DNA of 64,000 nucleotides from Desulforamulus ruminis DSM 2154 (GCF_000215085.1 NC_015589.1:1302001-1366000); one strand, 5' to 3'. Positions 38,736-47,238 are shown, numbered from the stretch's first letter. Numbers and translations are program-made. Notes: generated by a model from the sequence alone, not told the origin.

Positions 38736-39203
38736 ATGCAAATGATGCACGCCAAAGACTCGGTCAGCGCATCGCTGGCGGAATGCTTTGTGACCATCGA
38801 AGGCAACAGATACAATTTTATGCAGGCCATCAATCTGGAGGCCAGCATTGAAAAAACCAAGAGCGAAGTACCTATTTTGGGTAAAACCGGCAAAGGCAAT
38901 AAAACCACCGGCTGGAAGGGAACCGGGTCCGCAACCTTTCATTACAATACCGCTATTTTCCGGGAGCTTTTATACCGGTATAAAAACACCGGAGAAGATT
39001 TTTATTTTGATATTCAGGTAACCAATGAAGACCCCACTTCCAGTGTGGGCAGGCAGACCATTATCCTAAAAGACTGCAATGCCAATGGGGGTATACTCAC
39101 CAAGTTTGACGCCGATGCGGAGTATCTGGATGAAACCATGGATTTCACCTTTGAAGATTGGGAAATGCCTGAAAAATTTAAAATGATTGCAGGTATGAAA
39201 TAA
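38736..39203 (+). CDS. Tail tube protein (XkdM-like)
   Basis: A 155-residue protein of the XkdM family that forms the inner tube. The N-terminus (MQMMHAKDSVSASLAECFVT) and the GTGSATFHYNTAIFRELLYRY and DETMDFTFEDWEMPEKF segments are typical. I chose the ATG at 38736 directly behind AAAGGAGGG; the longer in-frame reading overlaps the sheath stop and has no ribosome site. Confidence 0.9.
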   Translation: MQMMHAKDSVSASLAECFVTIEGNRYNFMQAINLEASIEKTKSEVPILGKTGKGNKTTGWKGTGSATFHYNTAIFRELLYRYKNTGEDFYFDIQVTNEDPTSSVGRQTIILKDCNANGGILTKFDADAEYLDETMDFTFEDWEMPEKFKMIAGMK

Positions 39204-39221
39204 AAGGTAAAGGGGATTGCA

Positions 39222-39650
39222 ATGAGTAAATTAAGCGCTTTCTTAAGGCAAAATGCCGTCCAGTCCGGCAACATGAAATATATTGCCTCCCAAAGATTTC
39301 TGGATGAAAATAAAAAGCCCATCGAATGGGAAATCTGCAGTATTACCTCAGAGGAAGACGAAGCCATCCGAAAAGCCTGCACCCGAAAAGTTCCGGTGCC
39401 GGGCAAAAGAAACATCTATACCCCGGAAACCGACTATAACCAATACCTTGGCAGGCTGGCGGCCCAATGCACAGTGTTTCCAAATTTAAATGACGCGGAA
39501 TTGCAGAACAGCTACGGTGTCATGGGGGCGGATACCCTTTTAAAAGCCATGCTTAAACCCGGTGAATACGCCGATTATCTAACTAAAATCCAGGAGATCA
39601 ACGGTTTTGAAGTTACCATGGAAGAGATGGTGGATGAAGCAAAAAACTAA
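39222..39650 (+). CDS. Tail assembly chaperone, short product (XkdN/gpG-like)
   Basis: A 142-residue chaperone that coats the tape measure during tail assembly. The sequence (VQSGNMKYIASQRFLDENKK, YTPETDYNQYLGRLAAQC, TLLKAMLKPGEYADYL) fits the XkdN family. The gene ends in GCA AAA AAC TAA. The heptamer A AAA AAC at 39641-39647 is in the correct phase for -1 slippage, which would fuse this product to the frame at 39647-39832. This mirrors the G/GT scheme of lambda and many long-tailed phages. Confidence 0.88.
   Translation: MSKLSAFLRQNAVQSGNMKYIASQRFLDENKKPIEWEICSITSEEDEAIRKACTRKVPVPGKRNIYTPETDYNQYLGRLAAQCTVFPNLNDAELQNSYGVMGADTLLKAMLKPGEYADYLTKIQEINGFEVTMEEMVDEAKN
39641..39647 (+). promoter_or_regulatory. 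Programmed -1 frameshift slippery heptamer
   Basis: A AAA AAC read in the zero frame as GCA AAA AAC, immediately before a TAA stop. This X XXY YYZ heptamer is among the most efficient bacterial -1 slippery sites. Shifting gives AAA AAA CTA ATC and opens 61 further codons with tail-chaperone-like sequence. Purine-rich sequence about ten bases upstream (GAAGAGATGGTGGA) could act as a Shine-Dalgarno-like stimulator. Confidence 0.82.
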
Positions 39651-39832
39651 TCCAGGAGGGCGATTATGAAGCCAATATGGCCTACTATTGCCTTCATAAG
39701 TTGCGCCTGCTGCCAAGTCAATATCTGGCTTTGGACAGACAGGAAAAAGCCTTTATTATTGCAGCCGTGCAAATCAAAACCGAAAAAGAAAAGAAAGAGG
39801 CGGAAAAAGCCGGAAGAACAAGGAAGCGATAA
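39647..39832 (+). CDS. Tail assembly chaperone, frameshift extension (T part of GT)
   Basis: 61 codons entered by -1 slippage; there is no ribosome site and start suited to this frame alone, although an ATG exists at 39677. The encoded sequence (EGDYEANMAYYCLHKL, then PSQYLALDRQEKAFIIAAVQ and a KEKKEAEKAGRTRKR charged helix) is characteristic of the T segment found after gpG-type chaperones in Gram-positive phages. The fusion product would be about 203 residues. A 66-codon frame starting at 39666 in another phase is rejected as a shadow. Confidence 0.8.
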   Translation, partial: LIQEGDYEANMAYYCLHKLRLLPSQYLALDRQEKAFIIAAVQIKTEKEKKEAEKAGRTRKR

Positions 39833-39879
39833 GGGGATGCTTTTTAACATCCCCTTTCTTCTATAAAGGTGGTGAAAAA

Positions 39880-41514
39880 ATGGCTACAATGAGAACGGCC
39901 ATGCAAATGACAGCCGGCATGTCACAGATGCTGAGAGCGGTGAACCAATCCGTAAATAAGACTATACGCTGCTTTGAGTCGCTGCAATCCGTCGTGCGCA
40001 CGGCGATGGATTCCGATAATATCCAAAGAGTGAGAGTGGATGTGACCGGAACAACAGCGGCATTTAATGAGCTGGGAGATGGGATCGGACAAGCAAAGGA
40101 AGCCCAAAGACTGCTAAACGAAGAGATTCAAAATGGTAGAAACGCCGCAGAGAGTTTACTGCAGAAATTTGCGCAAGCGGGAACCGTCCTTGGGGCAATG
40201 GCAGGCATGAAGAGGGCTATAAACTCCTCCCACCCGATGCTTCAAACAGGGGCAAGTCCTTTTATGAGTCATTCCCTGCCAACGATGGAACCAGCGGCAA
40301 CTGCATTGGATACGCAGATGAAAGAGGCCTTGGCCAACAATGCGGAACTGGCTGTTTTTGCCGGACAAATAAACACAATAGTAGATATGGCAGGTGAGTT
40401 AAGGTCCAATGTACAAAATATAGCCGGGTTTTTAGAAAAAATAGCTGGAATCAATGTATCCAAGCCCTTTTCTGAAATAGCAGGTGCAGCGGCAGGTTTT
40501 GCTGCGGATCACTGGCAAATCATTGAACCGGTTATATGGGGAGTTGTTGGGGCGGTAGCGGCATATAATCTGGTTGCTCAGATTACCAACGGAATACTGG
40601 CGGGACAGGCCTTTATGAAGGGCATTGCAACCTTGGCGTCAAAGGCCCATGAAGCGGCCCTTAAAATGGAGGCGGGAGCAACTTTTTTGGCCATGGTAGA
40701 ACAATACGGATTAAATGCCGCGTTGCTGGCCTGCCCAATTACCTGGATTATACTGGGGATTATCGCCTTGGTGGCCATTCTTTATGCCGTGGTTGCGGCA
40801 GTAAATCAATTTGCCGGCACAAGTATTTCCGCAACAGGCATTATTGCTGGAGTATTTGCAGCTTTAGGCTCCATTCTTTACAATATAATTGCCTATATCT
40901 GGAATGGATGGGCTGCTTTTATTGAGTTCTTTGCCAATGTTTTTACCGAACCGGTCTACAGCGTTCAAAGGTTATTTTTTAATTTAGCCAACAATGTGTT
41001 GACGCTTTTAAGTAAAATCGCCGAGGCTATGGACAAAGTATTTGGATCCAACCTGGCCGGATCAATCACCTCCCTGCAGGGAAAAATGAAGAGCTGGATT
41101 GGCGAGATGCCGGAGGGCTATAAGACCGTCCCGCGTATGGAAATGAGGTCTGTTGTGGATGATTTTAGCGCCGGCTATGATTGGGGGAAGGGCATGTCGG
41201 ATAGGTTTAATTTAGATGCCATTACAGGTGGCGGGGGGCTAAACAATGACAATTTACCGGAAAATATAGCCGCTACTGCCGTCAACACCGCGGCCATGAA
41301 GAATTCCATGGAAGTGGGCGAAGAAGACCTAAAATACATGCGCGACCTGGCGGAGCAAGAAGTCATCAACCGCTTTACCACAGCGGAAATCAAGGTAGAT
41401 ATGGTCAATAACAATACCATTAACAGTTCCATGGATATGGACGGCGTGGTTACCTATTTGACCGAAAAGGTGCAGGAAACCATGGAAATTGCGGCTGAGG
41501 GGGTGCATAGCTAA
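39880..41514 (+). CDS. Tail tape measure protein (short)
   Basis: A 544-residue protein located where tape measures lie, right after the chaperone pair. The N-terminal third is helical and methionine/glutamine-rich (MRTAMQMTAGMSQMLRAVNQ); the middle has hydrophobic helices (VIWGVVGAVAAYNLVAQI, WIILGIIALVAILYAVVAAV, IIAGVFAALGSILYNIIAYI), usual for the part released into the target membrane; the C-terminus is soluble. Since tape length sets tail length, this short tape predicts a short tail. The start ATG follows GGTGGTG. One-base overlap with the next gene. Confidence 0.82.
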   Translation: MATMRTAMQMTAGMSQMLRAVNQSVNKTIRCFESLQSVVRTAMDSDNIQRVRVDVTGTTAAFNELGDGIGQAKEAQRLLNEEIQNGRNAAESLLQKFAQAGTVLGAMAGMKRAINSSHPMLQTGASPFMSHSLPTMEPAATALDTQMKEALANNAELAVFAGQINTIVDMAGELRSNVQNIAGFLEKIAGINVSKPFSEIAGAAAGFAADHWQIIEPVIWGVVGAVAAYNLVAQITNGILAGQAFMKGIATLASKAHEAALKMEAGATFLAMVEQYGLNAALLACPITWIILGIIALVAILYAVVAAVNQFAGTSISATGIIAGVFAALGSILYNIIAYIWNGWAAFIEFFANVFTEPVYSVQRLFFNLANNVLTLLSKIAEAMDKVFGSNLAGSITSLQGKMKSWIGEMPEGYKTVPRMEMRSVVDDFSAGYDWGKGMSDRFNLDAITGGGGLNNDNLPENIAATAVNTAAMKNSMEVGEEDLKYMRDLAEQEVINRFTTAEIKVDMVNNNTINSSMDMDGVVTYLTEKVQETMEIAAEGVHS

Positions 41515-42164
41515 TGTATTCCTTTTACCTGGATAATATGCAACTGCCCATTACCCCCTCTAAACTGCAAATAAAGACACCCAGCCAAAATAAAACCATG
41601 AACCTGATCAATGACGGCGAAATTAACATTCTTAAGCTACCCGGTCTGAAGGAGATTAGCTTTGAAGCCATTATACCCCGGGTGCAATACCCCTTTGGGG
41701 CAAAACTTCAATCGGCCAATCTCTTTTTAAATAAGCTCTGGGAATTAAAAAACAAAAAACAATATTTTTCCTTTACCGTTTCCCGGTTAACGCCTGGCGG
41801 TAAAGCCCTCTTTATGGATGACATCAGCCTGCTGGTATCATTGGAAAGCTACAGCATGATTGAGGACGCTCAAAACGGCCTGGATTTGCTCGTAGGCATT
41901 GAACTGAAAGAGTATAAAAAATTTACCCCGAAGATTGCCACCTTCACGGAAACAGACGGTGGAGAAGTGCTGGTGACAACCGAAAACACCAGGGAAAGCC
42001 GGAAAGAACCGGCCAAAACCTACACCGTTCAATCCGGAGACACCCTGTGGGCGATTTGTAAAAAAGAGCTTGGGGATGGCGGGAAATATGTGGAAATCGC
42101 TAAACTAAACCAAATCAGCAATCCAAACCTGATTTATCCGGGGCAGGTGGTCGAGCTTGGCTAA
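41514..42164 (+). CDS. Baseplate/tube-associated LysM protein (XkdP-like)
   Basis: A 216-residue protein with an XkdP-type N-terminal domain (YSFYLDNMQLPITPSKLQIK) and a C-terminal LysM domain (about 168-216: YTVQSGDTLWAICKKELGDG, NPNLIYPGQVVELG). It corresponds to the gp53/XkdP tail protein that links tube and hub and may touch peptidoglycan. The ATG overlaps the tape-measure stop by one base. Confidence 0.88.
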   Translation: MYSFYLDNMQLPITPSKLQIKTPSQNKTMNLINDGEINILKLPGLKEISFEAIIPRVQYPFGAKLQSANLFLNKLWELKNKKQYFSFTVSRLTPGGKALFMDDISLLVSLESYSMIEDAQNGLDLLVGIELKEYKKFTPKIATFTETDGGEVLVTTENTRESRKEPAKTYTVQSGDTLWAICKKELGDGGKYVEIAKLNQISNPNLIYPGQVVELG

Positions 42165-43116
42165 TGTAGGGCTAACCATCCAAAATGGCAATATAGAATA
42201 CGCCCCGCTCATAGAAGAAGGCATCAACTGGGAGACAGCAAGAAAAGGCATGCCGGGGAAACTTACCTTTACGGTACTGAAAGAAGGACTCATCGATTTT
42301 CAAGAGGGAAATCTAGTCCGGCTGAGGGTGAATGGGGCCGATATTTTCCAAGGGTTTGTATTTGCCAAGAAGCGGGATAAAAGCAATACCATCCAGGTCA
42401 CGGCCTATGATCAGCTAAGATATTTGAAGAACAAAGACACCTACCAGTATACCGATACGGCCAGCGGTCTGATCAAGAGATTGGCCGCCGACTTTAGGCT
42501 GCAGGTGGGAACCATTGAAGATACCGGGTACACCATTGTTAACAGAATTGAAGAGAATAAAACCCTTTTTGACATCATCCAAAACGCCCTGGACTTAACC
42601 CTGCAAAACAAAAAGAAAATCTACGTGCTGTATGACGACTTTGGCAAATTGACTTTAAAAAATATGGAATCCATGAAGCTTGATCTTTTAATCGATCAAG
42701 AAACCGGTGAAAATTTCAGCTACCAATCCTCCATTGACGGCGAGACTTACAACAGGATTAAGCTTTCTTATGATAATGGGCAAACCGGTAGGCGGGATAT
42801 TTATATTGCCGAGCACGGAGAAAATATAAATCGCTGGGGAATGCTGCAGTACTTTGAAAATATCCGGGAGACCACCAACGCCAAGGCTAAAGCCAATGCC
42901 TTACTGGAGTTATATAACCGTAAAACCAGAACCCTGAGCATTGCCAACGCTTTGGGAGATGCGCGGGTTAGAGGAGGAACCGGTGTCGGCATCATTTTAA
43001 ATCTTGGGGATCAATTGGTTCAAAACTACATGCTGGTAGAAAAGGTAAAGCACGTTTTTTACGAAAATGAACACCGGATGGATTTGACCCTAAGGGGAGG
43101 GGATTTTATTGCCTAG
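42157..43116 (+). CDS. Tail hub protein (XkdQ/late control D-like)
   Basis: A 319-residue hub protein homologous in layout to P2 gpD and T4 gp27. Visible are the N-terminal LTIQNGNIEYAPLIEEGINW, the FQGFVFAKKRDKSNTIQVTA strand set, YLKNKDTYQYTDTASGLIKR and the C-terminal GVGIILNLGDQLVQNYMLVE. Start is TTG at 42157 behind GGGGCAGGTGG, overlapping the previous gene by eight bases. Confidence 0.88.
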   Translation: MANVGLTIQNGNIEYAPLIEEGINWETARKGMPGKLTFTVLKEGLIDFQEGNLVRLRVNGADIFQGFVFAKKRDKSNTIQVTAYDQLRYLKNKDTYQYTDTASGLIKRLAADFRLQVGTIEDTGYTIVNRIEENKTLFDIIQNALDLTLQNKKKIYVLYDDFGKLTLKNMESMKLDLLIDQETGENFSYQSSIDGETYNRIKLSYDNGQTGRRDIYIAEHGENINRWGMLQYFENIRETTNAKAKANALLELYNRKTRTLSIANALGDARVRGGTGVGIILNLGDQLVQNYMLVEKVKHVFYENEHRMDLTLRGGDFIA

Positions 43117-43516
43117 CATCGTAGAGCTCATGAAAAAAGCGGCCGTTGAGGCAGTCAACGAAACAAAACCAACGGGTGTTGTCTTTGGGACAGTGGTTGG
43201 AGTAACGCCGTTAAAAATTAATGTTGAGCAGAAGCTGACTCTGGAAGCGGCCCATTTGCTGTTGACGGATAATGTCAGGGACTACACGGTGGAAATGACC
43301 GTAGAACATTTCACTGAAGCGGACGATGACCTCAAAACCTCTCACAGTCACCCGGACGCGGGGGTAGCGTCTTTTGACAGCACACACCGGCACGCCTATC
43401 GGGGCAGAAAGAAATATACCGTACACAACGGGCTGAAAACAGGGGAAGAAGTCATTTTGCTGCAGTTGCCCGGTGGGCAGAAATACATTGTACTGGATCG
43501 GCTGGTGATGAGATGA
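43109..43516 (+). CDS. DUF2577 baseplate protein (XkdR-like)
   Basis: A 135-residue OB-fold-type protein of the DUF2577 family. It begins SIVELMKKAAVEAVNETKPT, has a VVGVTPLKINVEQKLTLEA barrel region, a His-rich insertion (SHPDAGVASFDSTHRHAY) and ends VILLQLPGGQKYIVLDRLV. TTG start overlaps xkdQ by eight bases. Probably a spike-adaptor or hub component. Confidence 0.82.
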   Translation: MPSIVELMKKAAVEAVNETKPTGVVFGTVVGVTPLKINVEQKLTLEAAHLLLTDNVRDYTVEMTVEHFTEADDDLKTSHSHPDAGVASFDSTHRHAYRGRKKYTVHNGLKTGEEVILLQLPGGQKYIVLDRLVMR

Positions 43517-43914
43517 TTCCAAAGATTGCAGATGATTTAAGGCAGGACTTTAAAATCCTGGAACAACCAACCAGAACGTACCGGTTCAATATCCAGAACC
43601 AGACCATTGCCGGGTTTACCGACGGACTGGAAGCCATGAAACAAGCTATCTATAAGATCTTAAACACCGAACGCTACGAGTATTTAATCTACTCCTGGCG
43701 CTACGGCATTGAAATAACCGATTTATTTGGTGAAGCCCCGGCCTATATTTACCCGGAATTAAAAAGACGAATCAGTGAAGCATTAACCCAGGATGATCGC
43801 ATCCAAAGTGTGGATGCTTTTTCTTTTGCGGTTGACAGAGGAACCGTACGGGTTACCTTTACGGTTCATACGCTGTTTGGGGATGTGGAAGCGGAAAAGG
43901 TGGTGAGAATGTAA
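43513..43914 (+). CDS. DUF2634 baseplate wedge protein (XkdS/gp25-like)
   Basis: A 133-residue protein of the W/gp25-like family that starts sheath polymerisation at the baseplate. The motif EAMKQAIYKILNTERYEYLI followed by WRYGIEITDLFG is diagnostic for DUF2634. The C-terminal half is beta-rich (DAFSFAVDRGTVRVTFTVH). Overlaps its neighbours by four bases and one base. Confidence 0.87.
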   Translation: MIPKIADDLRQDFKILEQPTRTYRFNIQNQTIAGFTDGLEAMKQAIYKILNTERYEYLIYSWRYGIEITDLFGEAPAYIYPELKRRISEALTQDDRIQSVDAFSFAVDRGTVRVTFTVHTLFGDVEAEKVVRM

Positions 43915-44969
43915 TGTATGAAAGCATGACCTATGAAAGCATTTTGCAAAGAATGCTGGGTAGGGTGCCCGGCAATGTGGATAAACGTGAGGGCAGCATC
44001 CTTTACGATGCCTTAGCCCCTGCAGCGGCAGAATTGACGCAAATGTATATTGAACTGGATGTAATCCTAAATGAAACCTTTGCCGATACAGCGGGCCGGC
44101 AATATTTAATTAAACGGGCAGCGGAGCGGGGAATCATACCCAGCGCTGCAACCAAAGCCATATTAAAGGCGGAATTTAATATCGACGTGCCCATCGGGTC
44201 AAGATTCAGCATGGACCATCTGAACTATACCGCCACAGAAAAAATCACCGACGGTGAATATAAAGTGCAATGTGAAAGCACCGGCAGTGAAGGGAACCGG
44301 CATTTCGGCACGCTGATACCCATTGACTATATTGACGGATTAAGCCGTGCCGAACTGACGGAGCTGCTAATCCCGGGAGAAGATGAAGAAGAGACCGAGC
44401 ATTTACGGGCTAGATATTATAACAGCCTCATGTCCCAGGCTTTTGGCGGCAACATTACAGACTATAAGGAAAAGGTGAACGCCATCGCCGGTATTGGCGG
44501 GGTAAAAGTCTACCCGGTTTGGGACGGCGGCGGCACCGTTAAACTGGTGCTGATCACTTCCGCCTATCAACAGCCAAGCCAGGAGCTAATTGATACCGTG
44601 CAGGCCGTCATTGACCCGCTGCCCAATCAGGGGCAGGGTTATGGCATTGTACCCATTGGACATAAGGTAACGGTGGTTGGTGCAGCAGCGGAAGCGGTTA
44701 AGATCCAAACGCAGATTACCTGCAACCAGGGCTGGTCCTGGGAGGATGTTCAACCCTACGCCGAGGCGGTCATAGACGATTACTTTTTAGAACTGGCCAA
44801 AACCTGGGCGGATAACAACAACCTGGTAGTCAGAATCAGCCAATTGGAAACCCGGCTGCTCGGTTTAGCCGGTATCCTGGATATTGCCCGGACCCGCATC
44901 AACGACCTGGAAGAAAACCTGATTTTAAAGGCAGACAGCATACCCGTAAGGGGTGAGTTGATTGTCTAG
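43914..44969 (+). CDS. Baseplate J-like protein (XkdT)
   Basis: A 351-residue baseplate wedge protein (P2 gpJ/T4 gp6 family). Landmarks are YESILQRMLGRVPGNVDKRE and GSILYDALAPAAAELTQMYI at the N-terminus, LIPGEDEETE-like acidic loop then LRARYYNSLMSQAFGGNITD, and GVKVYPVWDGGGTVKLVLIT. The ATG overlaps the previous stop by one base. Confidence 0.92.
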   Translation: MYESMTYESILQRMLGRVPGNVDKREGSILYDALAPAAAELTQMYIELDVILNETFADTAGRQYLIKRAAERGIIPSAATKAILKAEFNIDVPIGSRFSMDHLNYTATEKITDGEYKVQCESTGSEGNRHFGTLIPIDYIDGLSRAELTELLIPGEDEEETEHLRARYYNSLMSQAFGGNITDYKEKVNAIAGIGGVKVYPVWDGGGTVKLVLITSAYQQPSQELIDTVQAVIDPLPNQGQGYGIVPIGHKVTVVGAAAEAVKIQTQITCNQGWSWEDVQPYAEAVIDDYFLELAKTWADNNNLVVRISQLETRLLGLAGILDIARTRINDLEENLILKADSIPVRGELIV

Positions 44970-45510
44970 AGAAATTAACCTGTTAAACTACCTGCCCAAT
45001 ATCTTAAAAGAGGTCTGGCAGTTTAAAGCGCTGGCCGAGGCGGAAAACCCCGAATGCATTGCTTTATGGGATGCGCTGGCAAAGGCCATGGATGACCAGT
45101 TTGTCCATGATGCTACCGAAAACGGCGTTCAGAGATGGGAAAGCATCTTAAAGATTGTTCCCAAAGGAGCGGATACACTGGAAGTGCGGCGGTTTCGAAT
45201 TCTAGCCCGCTTAAACGAACAAATCCCCTATACTTACGGAACCCTGGCGCACCAGTTGAAAACCCTGTGTGGGGCGGATGGCTACACCATGGAATTGAAA
45301 AACGATCAATACACCCTGATTGTCCGGGTGGAACTGACGGTTAAGGGTAAATTTAGTGAAGTGGGTGAGCTGCTAAATAGGGTGGTGCCGGCGAATCTGG
45401 TAATTGATCTCAGCCTCAGGTACAACCAGCACCTGACCCTGGCACCCTATACTCATGAACAATTACAAGCCTATACCCATGACCAATTAAGAAACGAGGT
45501 GGTTAGCTAA
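44962..45510 (+). CDS. DUF2313/YmfQ-type baseplate protein (XkdU-like)
   Basis: A 182-residue gpI-like baseplate protein that anchors the tail fibre. N-terminal REINLLNYLPNILKEVWQFK, mid-part GADTLEVRRFRILARLNEQI and the conserved PYTYGTLAHQLKTLCG identify the family. The C-terminus has a duplicated YTHEQLQAYTHDQLRNE unit. TTG start overlapping xkdT by eight bases. Confidence 0.87.
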   Translation: MSREINLLNYLPNILKEVWQFKALAEAENPECIALWDALAKAMDDQFVHDATENGVQRWESILKIVPKGADTLEVRRFRILARLNEQIPYTYGTLAHQLKTLCGADGYTMELKNDQYTLIVRVELTVKGKFSEVGELLNRVVPANLVIDLSLRYNQHLTLAPYTHEQLQAYTHDQLRNEVVS

Positions 45511-45782
45511 TGATTGATAAAACAGCAAATTATAATCTTAGAAAACCGGGCCAGGAAGATTTTTATAACGTGGAAGACTTTAATGCCAACGCCGATATTA
45601 TAGACGTCCAACTAAAGGCTCTCAACGACAAAACCGAAGCCCAAGCCGGCAGCATAATGGCCCATACAGCTGCCGAGATGCCGCATATTATGACCGATGG
45701 TAGTGTGAGGTATCAATACGGCTTTAAGCCGGTCACGGTTAACGGAAGCAAAACCATCGCAATTGTATATGAGGTGATATAA
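45510..45782 (+). CDS. Short tail-fibre N-terminal-type protein
   Basis: A 90-residue protein whose start (DKTANYNLRKPGQEDFYNVE then DFNANADIIDVQLK) is the classic N-terminal baseplate-binding segment of PBSX-type tail fibres (XkdV). It stops after a short beta-rich region (GFKPVTVNGSKTIAIVYEVI). The Gly-rich fibre gene begins directly after its stop. This could be a deliberately split fibre or a fibre truncated when a new distal module was acquired. Confidence 0.75.
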   Translation: MIDKTANYNLRKPGQEDFYNVEDFNANADIIDVQLKALNDKTEAQAGSIMAHTAAEMPHIMTDGSVRYQYGFKPVTVNGSKTIAIVYEVI

Positions 45783-46865
45783 ATGGTAAACCAAATTAAT
45801 TTAGCGGATAAAGCCACCCTAGACAGTGTGAATAGCAAAGTGGACACCACAGTAAGCAGTCGTGCAAGTCAAACAACTGTGGATGCAGCTAATACAAACA
45901 TCAACACAGTCAACACAAAATTAGGCGCATCAACAGACGCAGCCAACAGTGGTGGTACGACATTATTTAGCTTGATTAAGTATGCAGTCAATATGTTTAC
46001 ATCCTATTGGACACCGATAAGGGCTGGAAATTTGGATAGATTGGACACGGCAATAAGCAGCAGGGCAACCCCTGCGGATGTTACTAGTGCAAGGGATAGT
46101 ATAAACATAAATATGAATGCAAAACATAGCGAAACTAGATCAATAATTTTAAATCAATTAAACGATGCGCATGGCTGCAAACATTTTACATCAAATGGAA
46201 ATTTTACAGTACCATCAGGTGTAACTAGTATATTTGTTACCGCTTGTGCCGCCGGCGCTAATGGGTTTGCTGGCTCAAATACTCCTGGTTTCGACCGTGG
46301 TGGTGGTGGTGGCGGTGCCGCCAGCGGTTATGGTTGTGGCGGTGGAGGCGGTGGTGGGCCTTTTGGCGGTGGTGGTTCTGGTGGTTCTGGTTGGTGTGGT
46401 GGTGGTGCCGGTGGTGGCAGTGGGCCTAGTGGTTATGCTAGTGGTGGTGGTGCCGGTGGGGCCGGTGGGGCATATGTAATTAATAAACAATATACAGTAG
46501 TCCCTGGCGAAGTATTAACTATAACAGTAGGTTATGGCAATACTACTATATACGGTACTCAAAGTGGAACTTTGCAAACGTTGATTAAAGGGACGGGAAC
46601 CTCTTTTAAATCAAATTTGGATAAGTTAATAGTATCTCCTGGTGGTGGCGGTGGCGGCGGTGGTTCTGGCAGTAATAGTAGCGGTGGTGCTGGCGGTGGC
46701 CCTGGCGGTGCTACTATTCATAATGGTGGTAACTGTGGTGAACCGGGTAAACCTGGTTCACCCGGTGAAAGTAGTATTTTTGGTGCCGGTGGAGTTGGTG
46801 GAGCTGCTGGTTTTGGTGGTGGTGGTGGCAGTGGTGGGCCGGGGATTGTAATAATAGAGTGGTAG
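45783..46865 (+). CDS. Glycine-rich tail fibre / receptor-binding protein
   Basis: A 360-residue putative distal fibre. Residues 1-125 are helical/coiled (SKVDTTVSSRASQTTVDAAN); from about 137 follows the pattern FTSNGNFTVPSGVTSIFVTA, then long glycine blocks (GGGGGGAASGYG, GGGGGGGPFGGGGSGGSG, GGGGGGGGSGSNSSGG) and a WW-less IVIIEW end. This matches the phage glycine-rich domain in which polyglycine strands pack into a sandwich and loops bind receptor, as in T4-type gp38 adhesins. The DNA is (GGT/GGC)n, a hot spot for length change. Base use in the first part and the following gene is A/T-richer than the rest of the cluster. Confidence 0.8.
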   Translation: MVNQINLADKATLDSVNSKVDTTVSSRASQTTVDAANTNINTVNTKLGASTDAANSGGTTLFSLIKYAVNMFTSYWTPIRAGNLDRLDTAISSRATPADVTSARDSININMNAKHSETRSIILNQLNDAHGCKHFTSNGNFTVPSGVTSIFVTACAAGANGFAGSNTPGFDRGGGGGGAASGYGCGGGGGGGPFGGGGSGGSGWCGGGAGGGSGPSGYASGGGAGGAGGAYVINKQYTVVPGEVLTITVGYGNTTIYGTQSGTLQTLIKGTGTSFKSNLDKLIVSPGGGGGGGGSGSNSSGGAGGGPGGATIHNGGNCGEPGKPGSPGESSIFGAGGVGGAAGFGGGGGSGGPGIVIIEW

Positions 46866-46878
46866 GAGATGAAGAATT

Positions 46879-47238
46879 ATGTCAACTTATATCCAAGTGA
46901 TAAATAATTTTGTAAATCTGATAGGTGGAGCAAAAGAGGGTTTGCCATTACCAAAAGAGTTTCTAGATCAAAATCACAATATAAAAAATTTAGAAGCAAA
47001 TAATTATATCGAATTACCTCAAATTAATGATTATTATGATGATATAAAAGACGAATTTATACCATATCAAGAGTGGTTAAAGACGCACCCGCCATCTGAA
47101 CCAGAAATACCCGACCAAGATGTTATCCAAGCCGAAATGCTACTAAATCAGGTTAAAATATTAGCTGCTTTAAACCGGCAAGATGAGTTTAATGCATTAA
47201 TGTTACTGCAAACTGTAGGAGGTGCGAGAGATGTATAA
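46879..47238 (+). CDS. Hypothetical fibre-associated protein (possible fibre chaperone)
   Basis: A 119-residue acidic protein immediately after the fibre gene. The middle is Asp/Tyr-rich (LPQINDYYDDIKDEFIPYQE), a proline hinge (HPPSEPEIPDQD) leads to a C-terminal helix (VIQAEMLLNQVKILAALNRQ). The C-terminal helix resembles segments seen in small tail proteins next to XkdX; the place is that of tail-fibre assembly chaperones. Strongly A/T-rich compared with the baseplate genes. Its stop overlaps the xkdX-like start by eight bases. Confidence 0.6.
   Translation: MSTYIQVINNFVNLIGGAKEGLPLPKEFLDQNHNIKNLEANNYIELPQINDYYDDIKDEFIPYQEWLKTHPPSEPEIPDQDVIQAEMLLNQVKILAALNRQDEFNALMLLQTVGGARDV

Noticed and set aside
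39666-39866. 66-codon plus-strand frame after the tail chaperone, with a GGAGGG upstream
   Set aside because: The -1 frame over the same bases encodes tail-chaperone-like sequence reached through the slippery heptamer; the 39666 frame gives an unnatural Lys-run protein.
46275-46490. Thr/Gly-repeat minus-strand frames opposite the fibre gene
   Set aside because: They are products of the (GGT/GGC)n tract read in other frames.
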